Notes: generated by a model not told the origin, from the sequence alone. A DNA stretch of 64,000 nt from Sphingomonas cannabina (GCF_021391395.1 NZ_CP090059.1:186001-250000), one strand, 5' to 3'. Counted from the stretch's first letter, positions 17,909 through 26,287 are shown. Program-made: numbers and translations.

Positions 17909-18811
17909 TCACGGCGGAGGCCGCCCGGAAAGCGGGACGAACAGGCCGTTGGAGGGAGACGCGGCATCGGCCATGACAAGCCCGGCGCGGTCGTCGGCCG
18001 GCCCTTCCGGCGGCACCTGGGATACCGTGCGATCGGCGGATCGCGGCGCAGGCGAAACCGCGCCCGGCCGCACCGCGAACAGCGCAGCGCGGCGCCAAGC
18101 GAAGGGATCGGGCAGCGGCGCGGCGGCAAGCCGAGTGTCGTCCGAACCACCGGTGATCGACGCCAGCTTTGCGAGATAGGCGCGGGTCTCGACGGGCAGC
18201 GGACGACCGCGCGACAGATATTCGTCGTAGCGGCCCGGCCCCGCGTTATAGGCTGCCAGCATCGCCGTCGCGTTGCCGTAGCGGTCGTGCATCGCGCGCA
18301 GATAGGCCGCGCCCGCCATGATGTTGTCGCGCACGTCGTAGGGGTCAGCCCCAAGCCCATAGCGTGCGCGCAGGCTGGCCCATGTCGCGGGCATGATCTG
18401 CATCAGGCCCATCGCTCCGGCCGACGAAACGGCGCGGACATCGCCGTTGCTCTCGACGCGCATGACCGCCCATATCCAGCGTTCGGGGATTCCGAAGCGC
18501 CCTGCTGCGTCGGCGACATGGGCGGCATAGGGATGGCGCGCGGCCGCTCTCTCGGCGGGCGCGTCCTGCGCCCGCGCGGCGACGGGCGCAGCGCTCGGTG
18601 CGAGCAGCAGCAGGACCGCGAGCAAGGCGGCCGACACGCCCCGGCTCCGCCGCCAGCCTGCCAGCGTGCTCGCTCCGGTAAAGGGTGCGCGCGAAGCGCC
18701 GGCCGAGGGCCGCCCTTGACCTTCGCTGCGCGCGCCGGCCGGCCTGCGACCGAGCGGGACGGAGGGATGAGGCGGTCTTTCCGCGAACAGAGGGATGATC
18801 GGGGAAGGCAC
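17909..18811 (-). CDS. VirB1-like lytic transglycosylase
   Basis: This periplasmic muramidase opens the peptidoglycan for the conjugation apparatus, 300 residues. A long basic N-terminus precedes a hydrophobic export segment (VSAALLAVLLLLAPSAAPVA). The SLT domain shows the catalytic glutamate in VMRVESNGD, the GAMGLMQIMPATW motif and the YNAGPGRY motif. The start is uncertain because a shorter form beginning nearer the signal segment is possible. It lies between the relaxase and DUF736 genes, the usual order. Confidence 0.9.
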   Translation of the reverse strand: MPSPIIPLFAERPPHPSVPLGRRPAGARSEGQGRPSAGASRAPFTGASTLAGWRRSRGVSAALLAVLLLLAPSAAPVAARAQDAPAERAAARHPYAAHVADAAGRFGIPERWIWAVMRVESNGDVRAVSSAGAMGLMQIMPATWASLRARYGLGADPYDVRDNIMAGAAYLRAMHDRYGNATAMLAAYNAGPGRYDEYLSRGRPLPVETRAYLAKLASITGGSDDTRLAAAPLPDPFAWRRAALFAVRPGAVSPAPRSADRTVSQVPPEGPADDRAGLVMADAASPSNGLFVPLSGRPPP

Positions 18812-18814
18812 TGA

Positions 18815-19147
18815 TCAGCTCCGATCGTCGCGGGGCCGGGGGCGTTTCCACGACAGCCTGAACGTCCGTCCATCATCATCGGCACGGAACAGCACCGGCC
18901 GGAACGCCGCCGGGAACAGCGGGCTGTCGATCTCCAACGCGATATAGTCGCCGGCACGTTCGCCGACCCGTTTCCACGCGCCGCCGACCTCGGGGCCATC
19001 CTCGTCGTCGAGGTGGACGCGGTAGTCGGGCGCATTTTCGGCGTCGCTCGGATCGAGCGCGACAAGCACGATCGCCTCGTTGATACCGAATAGTCGGACG
19101 CGGCCGGCATAGCCGTCGGCGGTGGATTCAAAGATATTGGTTTGCAT
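18815..19147 (-). CDS. DUF736 family protein (first copy)
   Basis: This conserved ICE accessory protein has 110 residues. It shows the family pattern: a short strand FESTADGYAGRVRLFG, DYRV in the middle, GGAWKRVGERAGDYIALEID, and a C-terminal strand. A second, divergent DUF736 gene lies at 24875-25174. Function is unknown, although the family is very common beside alphaproteobacterial transfer genes. Start 19147 was chosen as MQTNIFEST; it overlaps the end of the TraF peptidase gene. Confidence 0.88.
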   Translation of the reverse strand: MQTNIFESTADGYAGRVRLFGINEAIVLVALDPSDAENAPDYRVHLDDEDGPEVGGAWKRVGERAGDYIALEIDSPLFPAAFRPVLFRADDDGRTFRLSWKRPRPRDDRS

Positions 19148-19706
19148 GGCCGATCTCCTTGGCTTCGGGGGTGGAAGGCGATGGGGACGGCGCGCGCAGA
19201 TAGAGCGGCGTCGCGCGTCCGATGACGGCGGAAGCCGGCAGCGGGCCGAAGTAGCGGCCGTCCAGACTGTCGGGATGGGCGGGATTGAGCAGCAGCAGCT
19301 CGCCCGATCGCAGCGTGCGGCACCCCTGCCAGACCGGAAGCGGACGGCCCTGGCCATCACGCGCGCGGGCGATGGCGACGCGCCGGCCATCGACGCTCAC
19401 CGCATCGCCGATCCGGCATGTCCGCTGCCCGGCTTTAGCCGCGACATGCTTCAAGAGCGGCACACCCTCGGGCAGATAGCCGCGCGTCGAAAGCCAATGC
19501 GCCAGCCGTTCGGGCGGCGCGACGGCGACCAGCGCGCCGATGGCGGGATCGCGGTCGGGATGGATGCGGTAGAGGCCGATGGGCGCGCTGGCGCTGGCGT
19601 TCCAGATGGCGCGCGGGAGCGGATTGGCGACGGCGATAGCGACGAACGCCGCGGCGAAGGCGGATGCGGCGATGGCCGTCGCCATGACGTAGCGGCGGCG
19701 TGTCAT
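19128..19706 (-). CDS. traF: TraF-type S26 signal peptidase
   Basis: This inner-membrane serine protease matures (and in IncP systems cyclises) the TrbC pilin, 192 residues. One N-terminal membrane helix (TAIAASAFAAAFVAIAVA) is followed by the catalytic serine region SASAPIGLYRI and the lysine region LLKHVAAKAGQ, then GELLLLNPAHPDSLDGRYFG near the C-terminus. The start at 19706 overlaps the DUF2840 stop by four bases. Substrate would be the trbC product at 8194-8529. Confidence 0.9.
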   Translation of the reverse strand: MTRRRYVMATAIAASAFAAAFVAIAVANPLPRAIWNASASAPIGLYRIHPDRDPAIGALVAVAPPERLAHWLSTRGYLPEGVPLLKHVAAKAGQRTCRIGDAVSVDGRRVAIARARDGQGRPLPVWQGCRTLRSGELLLLNPAHPDSLDGRYFGPLPASAVIGRATPLYLRAPSPSPSTPEAKEIGHANQYL

Positions 19707-20224
19707 CCCTCGATCTCCCGGCGCTTGAGCCAGGCGTGATGGCGCTCGATCGTGTAGAGGCGCGACGGCTGGCCGACGGCGATGCGGTTGTGGACGTGGC
19801 GCCAATGGTCGGCCGCCGCGTCGCAGGGATCGACGCCGGCCGCCTCCACCGCGTCGATCGCCGCGAGCACTTGTTGGACCTTGGGCCAGCCTTCGATCTT
19901 GAGCAGGATGTCCCCGCCCGGCCGCACGAACGGCAACGTCGTGTAGGCTTCGTTGGCCGCGACCGCGCGCACCACGTCGATGCGCGAGACGATCGTGCCG
20001 AAGTCGTTCGACGCCCAGCGGACGAAGGCGAAGACGGCGCCCGGTCGGAAGCCGACCACGCGGGTTCGGCGGGTCAGGATGCGGTCCTGGGCGACGCGGC
20101 CGAAGCGTATCCAGTGCTCCAGCTTCTTCTCGATCCAGGTCAGCTCGACATGGGTGAGGCCGTCGCGGGCGAGCGCGCTGAACGCGCCGCCGCCGCGCAC
20201 GGCGGGGGGCTGATCGTCGATCAT
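19703..20224 (-). CDS. DUF2840 family protein
   Basis: This conserved protein of 173 residues is typical of sphingomonad and rhizobial ICEs, always close to traF and DUF736. The core GFRPGAVFAFVRWASNDFGT and the Trp-rich ending (DHWRHVHNRIAVGQP) are recognisable. It has no signal peptide or membrane helix. Function is unknown. A parA gene that commonly sits just upstream of this gene is absent here. Confidence 0.85.
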   Translation of the reverse strand: MIDDQPPAVRGGGAFSALARDGLTHVELTWIEKKLEHWIRFGRVAQDRILTRRTRVVGFRPGAVFAFVRWASNDFGTIVSRIDVVRAVAANEAYTTLPFVRPGGDILLKIEGWPKVQQVLAAIDAVEAAGVDPCDAAADHWRHVHNRIAVGQPSRLYTIERHHAWLKRREIEG

Positions 20225-20495
20225 GGGAGGTCTCCGGGGATGAGGCTCGCGACGGGGGCGGTGCGAGGGCGGCGACCTGGCCGCTGCGCGAGCGTCGAGC
20301 CGGCGAGCAAGGCCGCGCTGTCCACAGCCGCGCGCGCCGTTAGCAAGAATCCGAAGGATTCTTTTCTATTAGCACCGTTAGAAGTGGTGCGATTCCGCGA
20401 GGATTTCTGCGGGTTTGCGAGGCCCGCGCGTTCTCGAAAGTCCGTGTCCGGCGTTCTTGATCGTCCGAATCCGGCTGTTCCCGATAGTCCGAACC
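20225..20495. repeat. Iteron-like repeats and hairpin between DUF2840 and repA
   Basis: No gene is supported in this interval. Near 20438-20497 a unit of about 23 bp recurs: GTCCGTGTCCGGCGTTCTTG, then GTCCGAATCCGGCTGTTCCC, then a partial GTCCGAACC. A weaker copy precedes them. The array abuts the end of repA, as iterons often do. Upstream, AGAATCC-GAA-GGATTCT (20346-20362) is a perfect hairpin followed by T residues on the plus strand. Confidence 0.5.
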
Positions 20496-21389
20496 TCATG
20501 GCCAGTTCTCCACAGGCTTGAGGCCGACGCGGCGCATGGCGGCGTCGAACGGATCGACGGGGACGGGAGCGAAGTTCAGCCGGTCGCGGCCGAGCGCATG
20601 TTCGAGCGTGAGGACGTAGCCGGGGAGCGGCTGGCGCGCGACGATGGCGCGCAGCTCGAACGCGAACCGGCGCAGCGGCGAGAGCACGCCGGATTTGAGG
20701 TAAAGGTGCGGAACGTCGAAGCTCCAGCCGCCGCTCTGCCGTCCGCCATGCTTGCGCACGATGCGGTAGAGCCAGCGTTCGAGGCCGCCCGTCAGGTCGA
20801 AATAGGCGCGGTCGATGGTCAGCACGAGCGCGCGGTCGAGCACGCCGGCATAGAACCAATCGGGCAGGATCAGCTCGATCCCGAGCGCACGGCCGTTGCC
20901 GTCCGCCAGCTCGCGCCATTCGTTGATCCACGAGAAACGATGGCGGCGGCGCTGGTGCTGCTGCCGGATCGAGGTGGCGACGGTGGTGGATTGCAGGCGG
21001 TCGAGCGCGGCCTTCAGCCGCTCGTAGCTCGCCTTGCCGGTGCCGCGCCGGGTGAACGCCAGTATCTCGTGCGGCGTCGTCACCATAAGGCGCGAGGTCG
21101 GCCGTCCGGCGTCGCGCGCCTCGATGAGCTGGCTCGCCGCCCATATCAGCACGTCGGCGTCCCAAATAGTCGCCATGCCATGCTCGGGCACGGCCTCGAC
21201 CGAGATCCACGTCGCGCCCATGCGGAAGTCGATGGGCGCGGTGCGGCGGGATTTGGCGAGGCTGAAGAACGGCCAGGCCATCAAGTCCTGCGCGTCGCGG
21301 GCCGCAAGGTCGCCGGGGACCGAGCGGAACAGCTCAAGCTGCGTGCGCTCGGCGCTGGACCGGCCGGAGAGGGAGCGTGCAGTGGGCAT
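20496..21389 (-). CDS. repA: Replication initiator protein A-like (RepA)
   Basis: This protein of 297 residues resembles alphaproteobacterial plasmid replication initiators. Recognisable segments are LMAWPFFSLAKSRRTAPIDF, VSVEAVPEHGMATIWDADVL-like sequence near residue 65, ASYERLKAALDRLQSTTV, and a winged-helix region around DFTGGLERWLYRIVRKHGG-like sequence near residue 200. Such proteins on ICEs may allow transient replication of the excised circle. Iteron-like repeats follow directly. The upstream neighbour is an AlpA-like protein. Confidence 0.87.
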   Translation of the reverse strand: MPTARSLSGRSSAERTQLELFRSVPGDLAARDAQDLMAWPFFSLAKSRRTAPIDFRMGATWISVEAVPEHGMATIWDADVLIWAASQLIEARDAGRPTSRLMVTTPHEILAFTRRGTGKASYERLKAALDRLQSTTVATSIRQQHQRRRHRFSWINEWRELADGNGRALGIELILPDWFYAGVLDRALVLTIDRAYFDLTGGLERWLYRIVRKHGGRQSGGWSFDVPHLYLKSGVLSPLRRFAFELRAIVARQPLPGYVLTLEHALGRDRLNFAPVPVDPFDAAMRRVGLKPVENWP

Positions 21390-21395
21390 CGGCGC

Positions 21396-21662
21396 TCAGC
21401 GGCGCACGCAATCGGTGGGGAGGCGCTTGGCGGGATAGACGACGCCGTTGCCCGGATCGGAGGTCGAGCGGCGGGTGCCGAGCGCGGCCCAGGAGTCGAG
21501 GTCGTCGATCGCATAGACGATCCGGCCGCCGAGCCTGCGGAACACCGGGCCGGTGCCGTAGCAGCGGTGCTTCTCCAGCGTGCGGGCCGAGAGACCGAGA
21601 TGGATCGCCGCGTCGGGCGTCTTGAGATAGCGTGGCGTTGTGGCGGCGACAGGCTCGGCCAT
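21396..21662 (-). CDS. AlpA-like helix-turn-helix protein
   Basis: This small protein of 88 residues has a MerR/excisionase-type helix-turn-helix (YLKTPDAAIHLGLSARTLEK) followed by a wing with FRRLGGRIVYAIDDLDSWA. Such proteins act as excisionases or as regulators of element excision and replication. Start 21662 was preferred over an upstream in-frame ATG because the conserved region begins here and a GGAGG-like site lies just before it. It precedes repA by a few bases. Confidence 0.87.
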   Translation of the reverse strand: MAEPVAATTPRYLKTPDAAIHLGLSARTLEKHRCYGTGPVFRRLGGRIVYAIDDLDSWAALGTRRSTSDPGNGVVYPAKRLPTDCVRR

Positions 21663-21782
21663 GATGATCCTCCTGATGATGGCCGGCCCCGAAAAAGGGG
21701 TCCGGCGGACAGGAGGTGATCCTGGCGAAATGACCCCGGCGCGGAGAAGGGACAGCGCCGAGGGGAGCGGCAATGTCCCCTG

Positions 21783-22559
21783 TCAGCCGCCGCGCAGCAG
21801 GCGGAGATAGCCGCCGTCCCGCAGCTCGACGGCTTCGGCCAGCCAGCGGCGGACGCGCTTGCGCTCCTTGCTTTCAACCCATTCGGCGGCGCTGTAGCGG
21901 CGGACCCTGCGATGGATCAGCGAGGCGGCCAGCTCGCGTTGAGTGGCGCCTGCCTGGTGGCCGTCGAGCACTTGCAGCAAGGTGACGAGGTGCAGGCGCC
22001 GGAAGGGCGGCGGGCGCCACGCTGGCGGGCCGGCCGCCATGCCGTTGAGGCGGCGGCACAGGCGCTCGACCGACGCGAGGCGTGCGAAGGGGTTAGGTCC
22101 GATCGGCAGCATCACGGCCATCGGTCCGTGACACGGACCGCACATGCAAAGATGCTCGTCGCCATCGGGATCGGCGAGGATGATATGAAGGAAGTCGCCC
22201 ATCCTGATCCGCGCGCGAACGTCGCCGAGCGCTCGCATGTCGAGAGGTTGCGCGCCGATTCCGGCAAGCGCGGGCGCGAGGACGATGCTGGCCGGCGACA
22301 GGTCTGGGCGCGCGACCGCCAGCTTGCGGTCGAAGGCCGAGCCGGGGGCGGCGTGGTAGCTGATGCCCCAGCGCTGCACGAGGTTGGCGGTCGCATTGTC
22401 GGCGGAGATCGTGCCGCGTTTCACGCGGCCGAGCGCACGGCGGTAGTCGGAGCGATAGCGCACGTTGCGGCTGAGATAGCCGATGGCGATATCCGAATAT
22501 TGCAGCGCGTCGTCCCCGGCCTCGTCCGGGGGCGCGCGCCAGTCCTTCTCAGGCGGCAT
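21783..22559 (-). CDS. DUF2285 / DUF6499 conserved ICE protein
   Basis: This protein of about 258 residues is found in most ICEs of this type. The N-terminal part (DWRAPPDEAGDDALQYSDIA, with YLSRNVRYRSDYRRAL) looks like the DUF6499 DNA-binding-like domain, and the C-terminal half is DUF2285, ending in a charged helical region (YSAAEWVESKERKRVRRWL). It probably binds DNA and regulates the element, but no direct evidence is visible. An ATG six codons upstream is an alternative start. Confidence 0.8.
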   Translation of the reverse strand: MPPEKDWRAPPDEAGDDALQYSDIAIGYLSRNVRYRSDYRRALGRVKRGTISADNATANLVQRWGISYHAAPGSAFDRKLAVARPDLSPASIVLAPALAGIGAQPLDMRALGDVRARIRMGDFLHIILADPDGDEHLCMCGPCHGPMAVMLPIGPNPFARLASVERLCRRLNGMAAGPPAWRPPPFRRLHLVTLLQVLDGHQAGATQRELAASLIHRRVRRYSAAEWVESKERKRVRRWLAEAVELRDGGYLRLLRGG

Positions 22560-22717
22560 CGAGACCCTCCCAAGCATGGCCCTCTGCGGAGCGCGTTGGA
22601 AGATTTTCTCAGTCGCGGGGGCATGGAGAAGCCCTGCCGAATGGGTGGGCGCATAGCCGATTCAAGTCAGCGATTTGGCCTGATTTCTGCGCTTTTGCGA
22701 TGCTGACAGAATGGTCG

Positions 22718-22981
22718 TTATGAGCCAGATGGACGTAGATAATGGCGATATCCGGTCTCAGACATCCATCTCGCGCGCGCAAGATGGGAGTCGTAGACCA
22801 ACTGGGCGCGTTCGGGTTCCCTCTCCGGGTCAATCCCGAAAATGATCCGCACGGCCTCGCGCCAATCGGCTTTTTCCGCTGCCGCGTCTAACAGTCGCCA
22901 GTAGGTGCGGTGATGGCGTTCGTCATACTCGGTGACGTGCGGCGCATCAGGCGCGCTGTCCTCGAAAGCAGTTATGGCCAT
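22718..22981 (-). CDS. Conserved small ICE protein of unknown function
   Basis: This protein of 87 residues is acidic and rich in aromatic residues (HVTEYDERHHRTYWRLLDAA, then DWREAVRIIFGIDP and AQLVYDSHLARARWM). The pattern recurs in ICEs carrying DUF2285 genes, usually as a separate small gene upstream. I cannot assign a function. It is followed by the DUF2285 gene on the same strand after about 160 bases. Confidence 0.7.
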   Translation of the reverse strand: MAITAFEDSAPDAPHVTEYDERHHRTYWRLLDAAAEKADWREAVRIIFGIDPEREPERAQLVYDSHLARARWMSETGYRHYLRPSGS

Positions 22982-23120
22982 TGCCTCGCTTCGCTTTCAG
23001 CAATTGCTCCCTGCGCCCGCAGATTGGCAGGCTATACACCATAATGGACCGAAGCAATTACACTGTCTTCGCTATGGCGGCACGATGCTGAGAGCATAAT
23101 AAAGCGAACATCGACGCCCA

Positions 23121-23372
23121 TTACTTCCTCGATTTCTCTGCCGCGCCGCGCACCAGCATGACGCCTTCGCCGCGTTCCGAATCAAGGAAGACGATGCCTG
23201 CGTCCTCCAGCGCCTTGACCACCTGATGGCGGGTATCTTCGCGCACGGGCAGGTTATTCTCGGATTCGAGACGTTTGAGCGCAGTCAACGCAACAAGGGC
23301 CTCGTCGGCAAGCATCTCCTGGGTCCAATTGAGAAGCGCGCGAGCGGCCCGCACCTGGCGGGAAGTGATCAT
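23121..23372 (-). CDS. XRE-family helix-turn-helix regulator
   Basis: This small repressor-like protein has 83 residues. The helix-turn-helix starts MITSRQVRAARALLNWTQEM, with LADEALVALTALKRLESEN as the recognition half. A C-terminal strand pair (DAGIVFLDSERGEGVMLVRG) is typical of short XRE proteins on mobile elements. It is isolated, with about 140 bases to its downstream neighbour, and is a candidate master regulator of the ICE. Confidence 0.85.
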   Translation of the reverse strand: MITSRQVRAARALLNWTQEMLADEALVALTALKRLESENNLPVREDTRHQVVKALEDAGIVFLDSERGEGVMLVRGAAEKSRK

Positions 23373-23617
23373 ACGCGATCACGTTCACGAGGCCGGGCCT
23401 ATGCGCCATGAAAACGACTATTATAGTCGCCTTGGTATAAGGGGAACCGACAAACGCGAGCCGAGCGAACGTCCGGCGAGCGCGCCTTTTCCAGCGGCCG
23501 CGCGGACCATCGGGCCGCGCGGCCGCTGCCGATACGGGCATCCGAGTCGGCGGCGTTATGCCGGCGACAGGAAGCGAAGCCGCAGGGCCGGACGGTCCAG
23601 CCCTGCGGCAATGGGCG
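23373..23617. other. Intergenic region with two strong hairpins
   Basis: No gene is supported. A 14-bp perfect inverted repeat spans 23492-23505 (CAGCGGCCGCGCGG) and 23515-23528. A second hairpin, GCCGCAGGGC / GCCCTGCGGC at 23579-23609, ends nine bases before the DUF932 stop codon on the minus strand and probably acts as its terminator, though no T-run follows. Confidence 0.55.
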
Positions 23618-24463
23618 TCAACCTGTCTTGAGGCGTTGCATCCCTTCGGCCAGCGTCCAGAGCGCGCGGTTGAGCGTCACATTCTGGTCGATGCCGTTGA
23701 TCGGTCGCGAACGGCTGCGACGGATATGGCCTTCGGCATTGCGCTTGCTGCCATGCAGCCCGCCCCGAATGATGTTCTCCTGTATCACGTTGAAGGTGGT
23801 CCACAGGCTGCTGTCCCGATCCTCGTGACGGCGCGGCTCGATGATCTGCTCGGGGGTAAGCGGGCTTTCATCATCGCCATAGCGGGCGACAAGGCTGACC
23901 TCGCCAAGCAAGCGCTGCTCATCTTCGGAAAGCCGAACCTCCTTCATCGTCTCGCTGGCGTCGATCAGCCGGGGGAAGTCCTCCGCCACGGTGTAAACGC
24001 CTTCGATGATGTCGTGCTGGATATTGCCCTTATGCGGCACGCGGACTTCCTCGAACCGCTCGCCCGCGATCATGCTGTTGGTGCAGACAAACCGCAGCAT
24101 CCCGGCGAACATCTGATAGGCGCTAGTCCCGTCATGGCTGTTGACGATGATGACCTCGGCGGCCTCGGGCTTGCCGATGCCTCCGTCCCGGCGCAGCCGC
24201 AGCATATGCTTGGCGTGGCCGTGGCGGCTGCCGTCACGCGGGACCGACTGGACGGCGAAGAACGGGAACCATCCCTCTCGGCGCAGCCCCTCCACGATGT
24301 CGATGGTCGGGACATAGACATAGCGCTCCGAACGGCTGTCGTGCGCCTCGTTGGCGAAGATGGATGGGACGTGGCGATAGAGCGCCTCGTTGTCGAGCGG
24401 CTCGCGCCCGCTGATCTGATGGGCGTTGCGGCCGAACCGGGTGGCGAGGTGGTGGATGCTCAT
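23618..24463 (-). CDS. DUF932 domain protein
   Basis: This protein of 281 residues belongs to the DUF932 family of plasmid and ICE accessory proteins, some of which are called YfjQ- or LGT-like. Visible blocks are RYVYVPTIDIVEGLRREGW, a His/Arg-rich segment HGHAKHMLRLRRDG, VIIVNSHDGTSAYQMFAG and CTNSMIAGERFEEVRVPH. The function is unknown; roles in early establishment after transfer have been proposed for related loci. It is preceded by a ~170-nt leader that is repeated in front of the ParB-like gene at 28454. Confidence 0.85.
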   Translation of the reverse strand: MSIHHLATRFGRNAHQISGREPLDNEALYRHVPSIFANEAHDSRSERYVYVPTIDIVEGLRREGWFPFFAVQSVPRDGSRHGHAKHMLRLRRDGGIGKPEAAEVIIVNSHDGTSAYQMFAGMLRFVCTNSMIAGERFEEVRVPHKGNIQHDIIEGVYTVAEDFPRLIDASETMKEVRLSEDEQRLLGEVSLVARYGDDESPLTPEQIIEPRRHEDRDSSLWTTFNVIQENIIRGGLHGSKRNAEGHIRRSRSRPINGIDQNVTLNRALWTLAEGMQRLKTG

Positions 24464-24478
24464 GGTCTTTCCTTCCGT

Positions 24479-24648
24479 GGGCTTGGGTTTCCGCGCAGCG
24501 GAGCGCCGCGCTGAAACCCTGCCCGTCGGCGAGACCGGGGGTGCAACCGGAGTGGGCGGCTTCGCGGGGAACCGGCTGCACGGAACGCGAAGCGTGGAGG
24601 AAGCTGGGCGGAAGCCGCTCCGAAGGGCGCTGGGGGCAGAGCCCCAAG
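24479..24648 (-). repeat. Duplicated leader, copy 1 (upstream of DUF932 gene)
   Basis: This ~170-nt block lies 16 bases upstream of the DUF932 start and matches 28468-28633, ahead of the ParB-like gene, at roughly 85 percent by eye. Both copies keep a hairpin with arms GGTTTC and GAAACC plus inner GCGC pairs. The placement suggests a shared 5'-UTR with regulatory RNA structure. Small reading frames on both strands are preserved, but no start or ribosome site supports a protein. Confidence 0.65.
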
Positions 24649-24874
24649 CAACCGCGCCGCCCCGGCGACGCATGACGGGCCTGCGGCTCGCGGCGTTCGG
24701 GGGCGCGAGCGCGCAACGTCGCGCCGAGGAATGAACGGCGGCAGCCGTCGACTGCGAGGTTCTCAGCGCCATCCGCCGGAAGCCGGCCGGGCTATACGAT
24801 CACGCATGGCCCCCGGTCGCTTTTTCGGAGGCTGGAGAAGGTGCGCCCCGCCGTGTGGCGGGGCGCCGGTGGGA
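24649..24874. other. Non-coding interval between leader 1 and DUF736
   Basis: About 225 bases with no supported gene. The sequence is GC-rich and on the minus strand forms the upstream part of the DUF932 transcription unit. I see no further repeat or clear promoter. Confidence 0.4.
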
Positions 24875-25174
24875 TCAGTCGGACACCAGCTCGTAGTCGC
24901 CAGTGGTCTCGTTCTCGAACAGCCGGAGATAGACCGGCGTGCCGCCGGGAAGGGTCAGCTTGAACGAGACGTAATCGCGCTGCTCCTTGCTGGTCTTCTT
25001 CCAGGCGGCGCCGAACTCGATGCGCTCGTCGTCGGCCGCCACGATGCGGAAGTCGGGAGCCTTGTCATTGTCCTTGCCGTCGATCGGGCGAAGCTCGACC
25101 TGCTCGCGCGTGCCGAAGAAGCGGATTTCGCCGGTGTAGCCGCGATTGGTGGTGGTGAAGATGCCGCGGATCAT
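24875..25174 (-). CDS. DUF736 family protein (second copy)
   Basis: This protein of 99 residues has the standard DUF736 layout: GIFTTTNRGYTGEIRFFGTR, then DFRIVAADDERIEFGAAWKK, then DYVSFKLTLPGG and a C-terminal strand. It is clearly divergent from the copy at 18815-19147 and therefore not a recent duplication. Function is unknown. A hairpin with 11-bp arms lies about 115 bases upstream. Confidence 0.88.
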   Translation of the reverse strand: MIRGIFTTTNRGYTGEIRFFGTREQVELRPIDGKDNDKAPDFRIVAADDERIEFGAAWKKTSKEQRDYVSFKLTLPGGTPVYLRLFENETTGDYELVSD

Positions 25175-25495
25175 ATCGTCAGTCCTTTCTTGCCTCGGGA
25201 CCACGCCATTGCGGCCTCGATGGCTGTCGACCGGACGGGGGACGACTGACCTGCACCCGAAGGGCGGAACGAAGTGGCTGGCGGTGGCGGACGGCTTTTT
25301 TGCTTCGCGATGCAAAGCCGGCAGGGCCGGCGGCGGAAAAAAGCCGTGCGACGCCGTTGCGGGGAGGCAGGCGGACCTCGGCCAGACAAGCCTTTTCAGA
25401 GGCCGTGTGGCGGCGTGCCGAGAGCAGATGCGGGGAAGACGACGTTGCGGCATCCCTGACGCCACCTCATGTCGCGCCAAGGCGAACCGATCACA
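25175..25495. other. Long-stem hairpin region upstream of DUF736
   Basis: No gene is supported. The most striking element is an 11-bp perfect inverted repeat, ACGGCTTTTTT (25291-25301) and AAAAAAGCCGT (25337-25347), separated by 35 bases. On either strand the transcript would fold into a stem topped by an A/U-rich segment. It may be a bidirectional terminator or a leader structure for the DUF736 gene. Confidence 0.5.
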
Positions 25496-25665
25496 TCAGA
25501 GAAGCGTGCTTTGGAGAATGAGCAGGACGACGCAGTAATAAATGACGATCCCGGTGACATCGACCAGCGTGGCGACGAACGGCGCGGTCGCGCTCGCCGG
25601 ATCGAAGCCCAAGCGCGTCTGGAGCATCCGATCAGCCACCGTCGGACTGGCCCATTCGGCCAGCG
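25496..25665 (-). pseudogene. mgtE magnesium transporter, C-terminal fragment
   Basis: On the minus strand an open frame without a start codon ends at 25496 (TGA). It reads RLGFDPASATAPFVATLVDV followed by TGIVIYYCVVLLIL and a stop. This is the conserved last membrane part of MgtE-type Mg2+ channels (DPA...PF..TL.D..G..IY). Only about 45 recognisable codons remain; the rest of the gene is gone and the SRPBCC gene abuts the left break. It is probably a decaying relic at an old recombination joint. Confidence 0.75.
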
Positions 25666-26145
25666 CTATTCGATGAAGGCGGCGAGGTTGCGCAGCGTCG
25701 ATGCCATTCCGGCCTGGTGGTCGTCGGCGCTGATACCCGGCGGCACGTTCGCGCAGAGGATGGTGACGCGGGTGCCATCGGCAACGGGCGTCAGCGTCGT
25801 CGTCACCCGCATCGTTCCGGCGAAGGCAGGATCGTCGGAAGCGAACACCACATCTTCCACGATGCGCTCGTAGGGGAGCAGCTCGACGAACTGGCCGGCG
25901 AAGCGGTCCTCCCGTTCGGAGGACTTTCCGACCACGCCGGGCGCGGGATCGTCATAGATGAAGGCCATGCGATAGCCGCCGCCAGCGCGTGCGTCGAACG
26001 ACTCGATGCGCGCGTGCATCCCCTTTGGCGGCCGCCAGGACGCCACCGATTCGGCGTCGGTCATGGCCCGGAAGATGTCGCGCGGCGGAGCCAGGATCGT
26101 GCGTGAGGCCGTGTCGATTCGCGCGCTGTCCGATGCTATCGCCAT
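25666..26145 (-). CDS. SRPBCC / AHSA1-like protein
   Basis: This protein of 159 residues has the START-like SRPBCC fold: DTASRTILAPPRDIFRAMTD at the N-terminus, DARAGGGYRMAFIYDDP in the middle, LLPYERIVEDVVF, and a long C-terminal helix ending NLAAFIE. Family members bind hydrophobic ligands in a deep pocket; the ligand cannot be read from sequence. It looks like chromosome-type cargo captured by the ICE, beside the mgtE fragment. Confidence 0.85.
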   Translation of the reverse strand: MAIASDSARIDTASRTILAPPRDIFRAMTDAESVASWRPPKGMHARIESFDARAGGGYRMAFIYDDPAPGVVGKSSEREDRFAGQFVELLPYERIVEDVVFASDDPAFAGTMRVTTTLTPVADGTRVTILCANVPPGISADDHQAGMASTLRNLAAFIE

Positions 26146-26287
26146 GCCGGATGATTAGCGGGAAGCGGGGCCAGCCGCCAACGCATCGCGAGCCGGGCCA
26201 CGCCCGGCGAGCGCATTTTTCCTGAACGCCAGAGCGGCCGCGCCCGGACAAGAGCGCGGCCGCGAATTATCCGGCCTTCACGAAGGG

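Noticed and set aside
23492..23528. 14-bp inverted repeat as a terminator
   Set aside because: Strong stem but no T-run on either strand and no gene ending next to it; listed only as a hairpin.
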